DNA from: a bacterium UBA3756
GTDB taxonomy: Bacteria > Bacteroidota > Bacteroidia > Bacteroidales > Bacteroidaceae
Assembly (NCBI GenBank): GCA_002371695.1
Contig: DFGG01000069.1
Coordinates: 1-17,035, forward strand
DNA length: 17,035 nucleotides
Direction of reading: 5' to 3'
Positions 1 through 6,693 of this stretch are shown piece after piece; position 1 is the stretch's first letter, and every line of letters starts with the position of its first letter. Made by a program: the position numbers and the translations under genes. Under the pieces are notes generated by a model. The model did no database searches and was not told the DNA's origin. It worked only from the letters and a program-made list of their open reading frames with translations.

Positions 1-3
1 GAT

Positions 4-378
4 ATGATAGAAATCGGACTGAAACATACTAGCGAATTGACAGTAAGTGAGGGCTTGACCGCTATTCAGATGGGGTCTGGAGATATGCCTGTCCTTGCTA
101 CCCCTGCAATGATGGCTTTGATGGAGAACGCTGCCATGCTTGCCGTTGCTGATGAACTTCCTGAAGGTTGCACAACTGTTGGTGGTCATATTGAATCCTC
201 ACACCTAAGACCTTCAAAGATTGGGGATATGGTATCTGCTACAGCCGAAGTGACCAAGGTTGAGGGTAAGAAGATTGAGTTTAAGGTGTCTGCTTACTCT
301 GGCGATACGCTGCTTGGTGAAGGAACACACCTGAGATTCATAGTTGATAAAGAACGGTTTATGTCAAAACTTGAATAA
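4..378 (+). CDS. FlK-like hot-dog thioesterase
   Basis: A 124-residue hot-dog-fold thioesterase resembling fluoroacetyl-CoA thioesterase FlK. Its catalytic triad T42/E50/H76 appears to be matched by T33 (in VLATP), E41 (in MALMENAA) and H67 (in SSHLRP), all offset by the same nine residues, so the active site looks intact. The family hydrolyses small acyl-CoA thioesters in the cytoplasm; the substrate here cannot be read from sequence, and 'fluoroacetyl-CoA' should not be assumed. The ATG lies at the very edge of the window, so its ribosome site and any upstream partner are not visible. The next gene starts one base after the stop, which indicates a shared transcript and translational coupling. 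The family assignment is fairly sure, the substrate unknown. Confidence 0.85.
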   Translation: MIEIGLKHTSELTVSEGLTAIQMGSGDMPVLATPAMMALMENAAMLAVADELPEGCTTVGGHIESSHLRPSKIGDMVSATAEVTKVEGKKIEFKVSAYSGDTLLGEGTHLRFIVDKERFMSKLE

Positions 379-379
379 T

Positions 380-877
380 ATGGGATTCTTGGATTTAGTC
401 AAAGAGAGATATAGCTGTAGGAGTTATCAGCCTACAAGTGTTGAACAGGAAAAACTGGACTATATCATGGAGTGTGTCCGTCTGGCTCCATCCGCTGTAA
501 ACAAGCAGCCGTGGAAGTTCCGTATCATCAGCAGCGAAAAAGACAGAAAGAAACTCTGCCAGTGCTACAATCGTGAATGGTTTGCTATTGCCCCTGTTGT
601 TGTCATTGCGTCTATACTGCACGATGAAGAATGGGTGCGCTCTGACGGAAAGCATCACGGCGACATTGACATAGCTATTGCAGTTGAGCATCTTTGTCTT
701 GCTGCAACCGAACAGGGACTTGGCACATGCTGGGTTTGTAACTTTGATGCCGAACTGTGCAAGAAAGAGTTTGGTTTGGGAGATAATGAGGAAGCAGCCG
801 TCCTGATTCCTCTTGGCTATCCTGCTGACGAACCAAAAGAAAAGAAGCGTAAGGCCATTGAAGAAATCGTAAAGTAA
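380..877 (+). CDS. Small nitroreductase-family flavoprotein
   Basis: A 165-residue protein of the nitroreductase superfamily, FMN-dependent NAD(P)H oxidoreductases that usually act as dimers. Visible signatures are the N-terminal RYSCRSY phosphate-binding segment, APSAVNKQPW (the conserved 'P-S-N-QPW' loop), GLGTCWVCNFD in the second half and the C-terminal LIPLGYP strand. An open frame reaches back to 344, but the ATG at 380, one base after the preceding stop, puts MGFLDLVKERYS at the usual family start and is preferred. It is short for the superfamily, matching the compact 'nitroreductase-like' class. The substrate is unknown; the operon context with a thioesterase and a PPC protein suggests small-molecule metabolism or detoxification (inference). 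Confidence 0.88.
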   Translation: MGFLDLVKERYSCRSYQPTSVEQEKLDYIMECVRLAPSAVNKQPWKFRIISSEKDRKKLCQCYNREWFAIAPVVVIASILHDEEWVRSDGKHHGDIDIAIAVEHLCLAATEQGLGTCWVCNFDAELCKKEFGLGDNEEAAVLIPLGYPADEPKEKKRKAIEEIVK

Positions 878-878
878 G

Positions 879-1319
879 ATGGACTATAGAAAGATAGGCG
901 AAACATATTATGTCCGTATGGATCGAGGCGACGAGATAGTCAGCAACCTCCTCGAAATCTGCGAAAAGGAGAATATTCCATCTGCGGTTTTCTCTGGTAT
1001 CGGTGGCTGTCAGAGTGCAGAACTACAGGTGTTCATTCCTGAGGTTGGCAGCTTTGAGACTGAGCGACTTGAGGGTATGCTTGAACTTGTATCACTCAAA
1101 GGAAACGTGGTAAGAGACGATAAAGGTCAACTATTCCACCATACCCATGCCCTATTCTCATTCAAAAAGGATGGCCAGCATGGGATGGCAGGAGGACACC
1201 TGAAGGCTACAACCGTCCTTTATACTGCCGAAATAGAGCTGCGTCCTACTATTGGTGGATCTATCGGTAGAAAATTCGACCCTGAGACTGGTACTGGATT
1301 TTGGGAATATAAAGAATGA
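879..1319 (+). CDS. PPC (DUF296) domain protein
   Basis: A 146-residue single-domain PPC/DUF296 protein. The fold is seen in plant AT-hook proteins, where it follows a DNA-binding motif, and as stand-alone bacterial proteins. H88 and H90 (in HHTHALFS) and H107 (in AGGHL) match the histidines thought to bind metal in the bacterial members. No AT-hook is present, so the usual database name 'DNA-binding protein' is not supported by this sequence. The ATG follows the nitroreductase stop by one base, and the 3' end overlaps the next start as ATGA, so the gene sits in a tightly coupled operon. The biochemical role of bacterial PPC proteins is poorly known, so only the family is called. Confidence 0.85.
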   Translation: MDYRKIGETYYVRMDRGDEIVSNLLEICEKENIPSAVFSGIGGCQSAELQVFIPEVGSFETERLEGMLELVSLKGNVVRDDKGQLFHHTHALFSFKKDGQHGMAGGHLKATTVLYTAEIELRPTIGGSIGRKFDPETGTGFWEYKE

Positions 1320-1693
1320 ATGATATGGCACACGGTCATCTTTGGTTGTTTAATATGGATATGTGCTGTGGGATGCAGATTTCCTCACTCTTAGCAAAAC
1401 TAGAAGATTGCAAGAGAATGGGAAGAACTACATCTTGTGTGGTCAGTCCCAATAACCCTGCGGCATCCAACGAGGACTACTTATTTGACTGTATGAACTT
1501 ATATGCAAGGCTTGGTGATGATGGGAGTGTTGAGCTATCGGGGACTGTTTTCTATTGGGATCCAGTCGATGGCGATACTCAGAAGTCCACGACAATCAAG
1601 ACATTCCCAGACCTTGATGACTGTCTTAGTTGGCTTGGCAATGAGAGTGCCGCCCGTGACAAGTGTGTTGAAATGTTAGACGAAAATTGTTAG
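1316..1693 (+). CDS. Cysteine-rich hypothetical protein
   Basis: A 125-residue protein that I do not recognise. Its reality is supported by position: the ATG overlaps the PPC gene stop in an ATGA coupling, and the next gene's ATG follows its stop by five bases. It has eight cysteines (17, 18, 32, 41, 59, 103, 117 and the C-terminal residue 125), including an adjacent pair at 17-18. Acidic residues are frequent, and there are no signal peptide and no membrane segment. The sequence looks globular: a hydrophobic N-terminal part, a strand-like middle (VELSGTVFYWDP) and an acidic C-terminal helix. Met4 is an alternative start. Metal binding or redox chemistry with the neighbouring oxidoreductase is possible but is only inference. 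Confidence 0.7.
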   Translation: MNDMAHGHLWLFNMDMCCGMQISSLLAKLEDCKRMGRTTSCVVSPNNPAASNEDYLFDCMNLYARLGDDGSVELSGTVFYWDPVDGDTQKSTTIKTFPDLDDCLSWLGNESAARDKCVEMLDENC

Positions 1694-1698
1694 TGAGT

Positions 1699-2478
1699 AT
1701 GAAGAAACTACTGTTACTTCTAATTCTTGTCATTGCTTCACCAAAAATTGGGATAAACGTTGATGCAAGTAACTCTATTGTCTCAATCTGCAATATAATT
1801 AAGAAAGGAGTACGCTTTCTGTTTATTGGCGACTCTATTACCGATGGCGGCTGGGGGCGTAGCGGTGGAAAAATGATGCCTACAGAGGAACGGAACCTGA
1901 AGGACTTGAACCACATCTATGGTCATAGTTACATGATGCTGTGTGCTGCCAGAATTCAGAGCGATTTTCCAGAGCAGGAAACTCAGTTCTTCAATCGTGG
2001 TATCTCAGGTAACACACTACGAGACCTCCAGGAACGTTGGAAAGCAGATTGTCTCGACTTAAACCCTGATATGGTGACGTTGCTTGTCGGAACCAATGAT
2101 GTTGACTTGTATCTAAGTGGTAAAGCTCCGCTCGACATGCAGCAGTGGGAGCATGACTATCGTCAACTACTCGATCAACTCCGTGAGGCCAATCCAGATG
2201 TGAGAATAGCACTTGGAACACCTTTTGTCGCAAAGGTTGGAAGAATAGGATCGGCTGAAAATTACCAGAAACGAAAAGAATTAATAGCTGCGTGTGCAAA
2301 GGTTGTTCGACGAATTGCTGTAGACTACGCAACTATCTTGCTCGATTATGAGATAATGTTCGATGAACTGACAAAGCAAAATCCCTCTTATTGGGTATGG
2401 GATGGCATACATCCAACAGCGGCAGGACATCAAAAAATGGCCGATTTGTGGCTGAATACAGTAATAAACTCGGATTAA
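1699..2478 (+). CDS. Secreted SGNH/GDSL hydrolase
   Basis: A 259-residue SGNH-fold esterase or lipase. Block I is FIGDSITDGG with the nucleophile S46; block II is RGISGNT (oxyanion glycine); block III is GTNDVD with N133; block V is DGIHPTAAGH with D235 and H238. The catalytic set is complete. The N-terminus has two lysines then a leucine-rich core (residues 4-13), a signal peptide or anchor, so the enzyme probably works in the periplasm or outside. I chose the ATG at 1699 because the TTG at 1687 would overlap the previous gene and add residues ahead of the signal. Relatives deacetylate carbohydrates or cleave short esters; the substrate is not determinable. It is the last full gene of the five-gene cassette. 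Confidence 0.9.
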   Translation: MKKLLLLLILVIASPKIGINVDASNSIVSICNIIKKGVRFLFIGDSITDGGWGRSGGKMMPTEERNLKDLNHIYGHSYMMLCAARIQSDFPEQETQFFNRGISGNTLRDLQERWKADCLDLNPDMVTLLVGTNDVDLYLSGKAPLDMQQWEHDYRQLLDQLREANPDVRIALGTPFVAKVGRIGSAENYQKRKELIAACAKVVRRIAVDYATILLDYEIMFDELTKQNPSYWVWDGIHPTAAGHQKMADLWLNTVINSD

Positions 2479-2482
2479 AAGA

Positions 2483-2579
2483 ATGAAACTTCTTATGACA
2501 GGGAAAGAAGCTATAGAACTGGTAAAACAAAGATAATATGACACAAGAACAATACAAAGAACGAGAAAAAACTCAGTAA
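2483..2579 (+). other. Two tandem micro-ORFs after SGNH gene
   Basis: An ATG at 2483 opens a 17-codon frame (MKLLMTGKEAIELVKQR) ending at 2536, and an ATG at 2538 opens a 13-codon frame (MTQEQYKEREKTQ) ending at 2579. Both are spaced as in an operon: four bases after the SGNH stop, then one base. They could be the cut-off start of a further cassette gene, tiny real peptides, or chance. No homology is recognised. The remaining bases up to the terminator hold nothing else visible. Confidence 0.25.
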
Positions 2580-2584
2580 AATCT

Positions 2585-2619
2585 CAATAAAAAAGCACCA
2601 TACCGATTAGGTACAGTGC
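2585..2619 (-). terminator. Intrinsic terminator of hipBA
   Basis: On the - strand, downstream of the hipA stop, GCACTGTACC and GGTATGGTGC form a hairpin with a five-base loop and two central mismatches (2595-2619), followed by a run of six T and a T-rich tail (2594 to about 2585). This is the layout of an intrinsic terminator for hipBA. The same hairpin could also weaken readthrough from the + strand cassette, but no comparable T-run follows on that strand. Confidence 0.6.
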
Positions 2620-2645
2620 CTTGTTATGCTTGTGGGTGTGGTAGT

Positions 2646-3770
2646 CTATTCCTTGATGTGATAACGCACAATATCGTCGCAGCCCAACCTCACCTCTTCA
2701 ATGATTTCACGGCATCGCTGCTCGTTCATCTTAATCTTGGTGCCAACGGCAATAAAGTCTTTCAGGGTAGGATGCCCCGTACCATTGACGGATGTAGCGT
2801 GTTCACCGTTATAGCCTTCAGTACAAAGGGTGAGGTCGTAGGCAGGGGCAAGATGCCACTTCCATGAGCCGTTTCTGCCTTTCAGAACGATGAAACTGAA
2901 ATTCTTGCAATGGTCATCCTTGTTGTCGGTCAGGTAGTTGAACACCATGCGACGGTACATTTCCTCAACGTCACGGGAATTCTGGGTTAAGTAACCTGTC
3001 AATGCAAGTAGGTTGCTATAGTCGAGTACAGGATTAGAGAGCGATATGCAGAGTAAACCTCCAGCCGTTGCCGTATGGATTCTGTTGCCCTCTGCGTCAA
3101 TGTCAAACCGTCGAGAAGCAAAGTATCGATCATTGAACAATTTGAAGTCAGGCACGTTTATGCCGCACTGTCTTGCCACTTCATTGTAGTGATACTCCTG
3201 CTGTCCCATGTCCTTCGGGTCGTAGGTGTGACGGAACTTGACCAACCAATGTCCTTCTTCATCCTCAAAGATGGCTTTTGGCCTTGCACCGCCGCTGTTA
3301 CCGCTATTATAGAGTAGAAGTCCGGCATCATCGTCCTGCTTTTCCTTCAACACCTCCAGGGCTTTCTCTTGCAACAAATCAAAGTCTGTTACATCCGTTC
3401 CCTGTTTGATCGAGGTTTCTGGTTCAAAGGTCAACGCTCCCATACCACCACTGCCTACTATGCTCAGACGGTCAAGCGCAGAGAGTTTAAAGTCGTCTAT
3501 ACCTTCCTTCTGCAACAGTTTGTGGAGCAGATAGCGGCCATAGCCATCGGGCAAGCTGTCTTCAAAGATGCCGAAATTACCAAAGAAAGGGGAGGGCTTT
3601 GCCAAGAACAGACCTGGACGTAGCGGTAGTTCCAATGGGGAAATGCTAAAGCCATCAGCCAGCCAAGAGTGTGCATACTCGAAAGCACACAATTTGTTGT
3701 CGGGGGTTAGTGATAGGGTTCCCACCAGTTGATCGTGGTATTTCACTTGGAGCAGTTCTATCTTCATCAT
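2646..3770 (-). CDS. hipA: HipA-family Ser/Thr kinase toxin
   Basis: A 374-residue HipA-like kinase, the toxin of a type II toxin-antitoxin pair. In E. coli HipA phosphorylates glutamyl-tRNA synthetase, stalls translation and promotes persistence; the target here is unproven. The N-terminal part (about 1-115) fits the HipA N-terminal subdomain. The glycine-rich loop NSGNSGGARPK (about 155-165) includes the region of the regulatory serine, K178 in WLVKFR is the likely ATP lysine, DDHCKN at 285-290 carries the catalytic Asp (D285) and Asn, and D312 in APAYDLT is the Mg ligand. All kinase residues appear present. It is shorter than the roughly 440-residue E. coli protein. Its ATG overlaps the hipB stop (ATGA), so antitoxin is made first. 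Confidence 0.9.
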   Translation of the reverse strand: MMKIELLQVKYHDQLVGTLSLTPDNKLCAFEYAHSWLADGFSISPLELPLRPGLFLAKPSPFFGNFGIFEDSLPDGYGRYLLHKLLQKEGIDDFKLSALDRLSIVGSGGMGALTFEPETSIKQGTDVTDFDLLQEKALEVLKEKQDDDAGLLLYNSGNSGGARPKAIFEDEEGHWLVKFRHTYDPKDMGQQEYHYNEVARQCGINVPDFKLFNDRYFASRRFDIDAEGNRIHTATAGGLLCISLSNPVLDYSNLLALTGYLTQNSRDVEEMYRRMVFNYLTDNKDDHCKNFSFIVLKGRNGSWKWHLAPAYDLTLCTEGYNGEHATSVNGTGHPTLKDFIAVGTKIKMNEQRCREIIEEVRLGCDDIVRYHIKE

Positions 3771-4105
3771 ACTCTATGCGCTTTTTTCTTGTTCTGGTTT
3801 CTGCGTATTTGTGTTAGTTCTTCCATTGTGGAATATTTAGGTTGGGTGAACAAGCTTTTTATCTCCGACGTGTAGCCCAGTGCAGTAGCAATACCAATGA
3901 GGTTTTTAAGAGAAATCAGCCCTTTCTGTTCAAACCTGACGATATTGCTTACGGCGACTCCTGACTGCTCGGCCACCTGCTCGCGTGTAAGATTCTTCTC
4001 TATGCGCCGTTTGCGGAAAGCATCAGCAATTTCTTTGGCTATATCATCAGAATTATTGAGAGTATAGCTATCAAGAACAGATAATATATTGTTTGTTTCT
4101 GTCAT
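3767..4105 (-). CDS. hipB: HipB-like Xre-family antitoxin
   Basis: A 112-residue helix-turn-helix protein of the Xre/Cro type (domain about 27-80; the recognition region REQVAEQSGVAVSNIVRFEQKG is typical). It precedes hipA with a four-base overlap, the normal hipBA order. By analogy with E. coli HipB, it should bind and neutralise HipA and repress its own promoter with it. An inverted repeat ten bases upstream of the ATG is a credible operator. The tail after the HTH (residues 85-112) is basic and polar, ending in KKKAHRV, and may be the flexible part degraded when the toxin is released. The pairing with HipA is secure; the mode of degradation is inference. Confidence 0.88.
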   Translation of the reverse strand: MTETNNILSVLDSYTLNNSDDIAKEIADAFRKRRIEKNLTREQVAEQSGVAVSNIVRFEQKGLISLKNLIGIATALGYTSEIKSLFTQPKYSTMEELTQIRRNQNKKKAHRV

Positions 4106-4114
4106 ATTTTACAG

Positions 4115-4134
4115 GATAAGAATAATATCTTATC
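4115..4134. promoter_or_regulatory. Inverted-repeat operator of hipBA
   Basis: GATAAGA, six bases, TCTTATC: a perfect seven-base inverted repeat between the hipB start codon and the -7 box, covering the expected transcription start. E. coli HipB operators are also short inverted repeats with an 8-bp spacer, TATCC/GGATA; here GGATA also occurs at 4114-4118 by including the base before the repeat. The position fits autorepression by HipB or HipBA. Confidence 0.6.
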
Positions 4135-4139
4135 AGATG

Positions 4140-4170
4140 CAAAGTTACAAAAGAATATTGAAACTACCAA
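4140..4170 (-). promoter_or_regulatory. Predicted hipBA promoter
   Basis: Reading the - strand, TTGG (4170-4167), a 19-base spacer, and TAACTTTG (4147-4140), a full match to the Bacteroidetes -7 consensus TAnnTTTG. Initiation would fall about seven bases downstream, inside the inverted-repeat operator. Confidence 0.65.
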
Positions 4171-4217
4171 GAGTAATACGGTTTTTATTGCCTGTAATGT
4201 GTTGTTTTTAACATAAC

Positions 4218-5606
4218 TTATCCGGTTTTGACCAGTTTCTGCTGAATGTCTGCGAGCAGTGACTTCAAAAAAGCCTCGTCCACATCATCTAGCAGATTGA
4301 TGATTTTACTTCTGTATTGGTTCTTGTTCCACTTCTCCATTTCGAGAGCTGCTGTTTCGGTAGCAGTCTCTATGTAGGGCTTCATGGTGTTGTAAGACTT
4401 GTGTCCCGTACACTTCATCACGGTCTCAGGAGGTATGCCCATTGCGAGACTACATGAAACGAAAGTCCGTCGTGCGTCGTGGTTTGATATGATGTCGCAG
4501 AATTTATTTGAATCTTCTCTGCGTTCCGTACCTATATAATATACCTCGGTAATGATGCGGTCTAATCCAGCAGCCTTGGCAGCATCCTTAACGGCATCGT
4601 TAAGCTTTTGTGAACTTTGAATGTCGAACACCAGTCCATCTGGAGTTGCTTCATCCTTATACTTCTCCAGAATCCGACGTGCCTCTTCGGTAAGTGGGAT
4701 GGTAAGATGCTCGCCTGTCTTTTTTGCAAACATATCAATGCGGCTGTCGCTTACATGAACAACCTTCAGACGTTTGAGGTCTGAAACACGCAGGGAAGTG
4801 AATGCCATGAAACACCAAAAGTCACGAGCGCGCTCCAATCTACCGCTTTGATCGTTCTCAAATTTGAAGTGTGCAAAATGGAGTAACTCGTCATAATGAA
4901 GGAATGTGACGGTCTTGGGTAGGACTTTGAGGTTGGTTTCAAAATTCAGGACAGTCGCAGGCACCTCATACCCCTCATTGGTGTTCAACCATTTCAGGAA
5001 TCCTTTCAGCATCGTCACCTGCTTATTGATGGTACGGTTGCGGTATTCGTTCTGTATGTACCAGTCACGCAGTTTATACATGTGCTCAACCGTAATCTTG
5101 TCTGGACGAATGCGTGGGTTAGCCTTTGTGATATGCTGAAACGCTTGTGTGTACTTCTCCTTCGCCTGGTCATCCCAGTTCTTTTCTCGACCACATTCTT
5201 TCAAGAACAAGTCAATCATTTCCTTGAAGGATTTTTTCTTCTGTACTACAGCAGGTTGTGTTGCTTGTGCATCCACTCTCCCCAAGGCATAGTTGACCAT
5301 TGTCTTCAACTCGTCGATAGTAGGAACAGTGTTTTTGAGTGCGCATTTGTCGAACACACTCTCAATCTCCTGGCGGTACTCTGCAATGGCCTCGTTGATT
5401 TCCAGATAGGAGAACTTCATGCCACGCACATAATGAGTGGTTCCTTTCTTGGCTTTAAGCAAATCAGAATCCCACTTTTCAGGCTCTGCCCATACGTTAG
5501 TAAAGAATGAAACCTCAGATTTACTTTGGTTCCATCTTACCTTGATGCCAACCTGACCTGTACTCCCTTTTATATAGGGCCTCATTGAAAATTTAATCTG
5601 AATCAT
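4218..5606 (-). CDS. Tyrosine recombinase/integrase (Bacteroidetes type)
   Basis: A 462-residue site-specific integrase. It has an N-terminal arm-binding domain (about 1-90, with the KVRW...VSFFTNVWAEPEKWD pattern common in Bacteroidetes integrases), a SAM-like core-binding domain (about 125-215) and a catalytic domain (about 225-425). The active site is complete: R273 (TSLRVSDL), probable K296 (AKKTGE), H376 and R379 (HDARR), H402 (TGHKS) and the nucleophile Y411 (MKPYIE). The HDARR box differs slightly from the usual HxxRHT. Such enzymes integrate and excise mobilizable elements at tRNA 3' ends, and a tRNA-like 3' end lies at 5840-5853, near this gene's start. This supports the left part of the window being an integrated element whose recombination enzyme is still intact. 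Confidence 0.93.
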   Translation of the reverse strand: MIQIKFSMRPYIKGSTGQVGIKVRWNQSKSEVSFFTNVWAEPEKWDSDLLKAKKGTTHYVRGMKFSYLEINEAIAEYRQEIESVFDKCALKNTVPTIDELKTMVNYALGRVDAQATQPAVVQKKKSFKEMIDLFLKECGREKNWDDQAKEKYTQAFQHITKANPRIRPDKITVEHMYKLRDWYIQNEYRNRTINKQVTMLKGFLKWLNTNEGYEVPATVLNFETNLKVLPKTVTFLHYDELLHFAHFKFENDQSGRLERARDFWCFMAFTSLRVSDLKRLKVVHVSDSRIDMFAKKTGEHLTIPLTEEARRILEKYKDEATPDGLVFDIQSSQKLNDAVKDAAKAAGLDRIITEVYYIGTERREDSNKFCDIISNHDARRTFVSCSLAMGIPPETVMKCTGHKSYNTMKPYIETATETAALEMEKWNKNQYRSKIINLLDDVDEAFLKSLLADIQQKLVKTG

Positions 5607-5651
5607 TTGCGTATCTCGACTTTAATTGTTTCTTTGTCTCAGAAAACATTG

Positions 5652-5722
5652 GGTTCCGCTGAGGTTCCAACTGATTTCGGAGGCGAAGGTACACTAAAAA
5701 ATCGAGACCACCAAGAGGTTCC
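5652..5722 (+). repeat. Three GGTTCC repeats between integrase and att
   Basis: GGTTCC occurs at 5652-5657, 5663-5668 and 5717-5722; two copies are AGGTTCC and two are followed by CG. They lie in the 230-bp gap between the integrase start and the tRNA-like end, where integrase arm-type binding sites are expected. The rest of this gap holds the integrase promoter and no convincing gene; a 74-codon - strand frame there overlaps the integrase start and is not believed. Confidence 0.35.
5684..5714 (-). promoter_or_regulatory. Predicted integrase promoter
   Basis: On the - strand, TTGG (5714-5711), a 19-base spacer, and TACCTTCG (5691-5684), which matches TAnnTTTG at seven of eight positions. Spacing is identical to the hipBA promoter. 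It leaves a leader of about 70 bases before the integrase ATG and lies among the GGTTCC repeats, so integrase binding could affect its own transcription. Confidence 0.5.
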
Positions 5723-5831
5723 GCCAAAGGGATTAAGGATGATGAAATTTGATAAAAAATGATTTGTGGAGTATTTGTAACTCCTTGATAATAAAAGCAA
5801 TTCTCATCAATCTTCATTATGGGTTCTTATC

Positions 5832-5853
5832 TTGAATCTCCCTCTCTCTCCGC
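5832..5853 (+). other. tRNA 3'-end-like attachment site (right end)
   Basis: TTGAATCTCCC then TCTCTCTC CGC reads like the T-arm and acceptor 3' end of a tRNA of the Ser/Leu type, which in Bacteroidales end in ...TCTCTCCGC. No tRNA body precedes it, so this is a 3'-end copy, as left by integration into a tRNA gene. The best core is 5840-5853; similarity fades upstream of it. A strong hairpin follows five bases later, as after a real tRNA gene. The nearby integrase makes an att site the best explanation. The intact tRNA should lie to the left of the element, outside this window. Confidence 0.55.
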
Positions 5854-5857
5854 TGAA

Positions 5858-5900
5858 AAATCCGCATAACAAATCGGTTTCCGATCAGTTATGCGGATTT
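5858..5900 (-). terminator. Strong bidirectional hairpin terminator
   Basis: AAATCCGCATAAC (5858-5870) pairs perfectly with GTTATGCGGATTT (5888-5900), and an inner ATCGG/CCGAT stem extends the hairpin. On the - strand it follows the nitroreductase lipoprotein gene and ends in five T, a good intrinsic terminator. On the + strand it directly follows the tRNA-like end and is followed by ATTCTTT, so it was probably also the tRNA terminator before the element inserted. Confidence 0.75.
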
Positions 5901-5922
5901 ATTCTTTCCCCAGCCGCTCGGC

Positions 5923-6546
5923 TCAGAAGAACTTCACGATCTCGTCCAATGCTCTGTGCTGCGGCTCTCTGGGCTCCTGCGCCCTGTAGCCGAGGGAGAT
6001 CACGGCCATGATGGTCTCACTCTCAGGTATGCTGAACAGGCTTCGCAGCGCATCGGCATCACGCATACCCATGATCAGCGTATCGAATCCCATGGCGCGA
6101 GCCTTCAGTATGAGGTAGCAGTTGCTCAGTCCGTTATCGTAGGCCCCCCATCCGTCGCCGATCTCGTTCGTCTGGTTGCCCTGGAAGAATCCCGACTTGC
6201 CGCGCTCGAAGGTCGAAACAATCAGCACTGGCGCATCCTTGATACGCTCCTTGTTGCCACCTACCATGTCCTGCACAGCCTTCAGCTTCTCCTCGCTGAT
6301 GGCCACATAGTATTTCGTTGGCTGCTGATTGGCCCACGATGGAGCCTCCTGAGTAGCCACCAGCAGCTCACGCACCTCGGCCTCCGAGATCTTCTTCGTG
6401 GCATCGTAAGCACGGATGCTGCGGCGGGAAGTCAGTACTTCGTCGAACGACGGTGATGATTCGCTCCTTGCAGGTTCGCTATTGCCGTTGCAACCTGTAA
6501 GCATCAGTAGCGCAATGGCTACACTTGATAAAACCTTTTTGTCCAT
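5923..6546 (-). CDS. Nitroreductase-family lipoprotein
   Basis: A 207-residue protein with a lipoprotein signal peptide: KK at 3-4, a hydrophobic core, and the lipobox LTGC with Cys19 as the lipidated residue. The mature part is a nitroreductase: SRRSIRAYD (about 40-48), APSWANQQPTKYYV (about 73-86), a central GWGAYDNGLSNCYLILKARAMGFDTLIMG, and a C-terminal VISLGYRAQEP. Membrane-anchored, probably periplasmic nitroreductases of this kind are found in Bacteroidales; the physiological substrate is not known. It is divergent in sequence from the small cytoplasmic nitroreductase at 380-877. It is monocistronic: a -7 box lies upstream at 6593-6600 and a strong terminator follows. Confidence 0.9.
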   Translation of the reverse strand: MDKKVLSSVAIALLMLTGCNGNSEPARSESSPSFDEVLTSRRSIRAYDATKKISEAEVRELLVATQEAPSWANQQPTKYYVAISEEKLKAVQDMVGGNKERIKDAPVLIVSTFERGKSGFFQGNQTNEIGDGWGAYDNGLSNCYLILKARAMGFDTLIMGMRDADALRSLFSIPESETIMAVISLGYRAQEPREPQHRALDEIVKFF

Positions 6547-6592
6547 GTTCAGTTTCTTTTTTGTAGTTTCTATGATGTCCTGTTATTGCTTG

Positions 6593-6600
6593 CAAAGTTA
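6593..6600 (-). promoter_or_regulatory. -7 box of the nitroreductase lipoprotein gene
   Basis: TAACTTTG on the - strand fully matches the Bacteroidetes -7 consensus and is followed by GC. It lies 46 bases upstream of the ATG at 6546. No clear TTG -33 element is seen at the usual distance. Confidence 0.5.
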
Positions 6601-6693
6601 CGAAATAATTTTCAGATAGAGATGGCTTGAAGGGATAAAAGTTACATCCGGCTCTGAAATATTCCAAAAAGAGAGACTGGCAATCGGGCCGTA

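Noticed and set aside
344..379. Upstream extension of the nitroreductase (12 extra residues)
   Set aside because: It overlaps the thioesterase gene end, and the family N-terminus begins at the ATG at 380.
5593..5817. 74-codon - strand frame between att site and integrase
   Set aside because: It overlaps the integrase start, covers the promoter and GGTTCC repeats, and its sequence resembles no family.
380..6546. The two nitroreductases as flanking duplicates of the element
   Set aside because: They differ in length, sequence and localisation and lie on opposite strands; they look like unrelated members of a large family.
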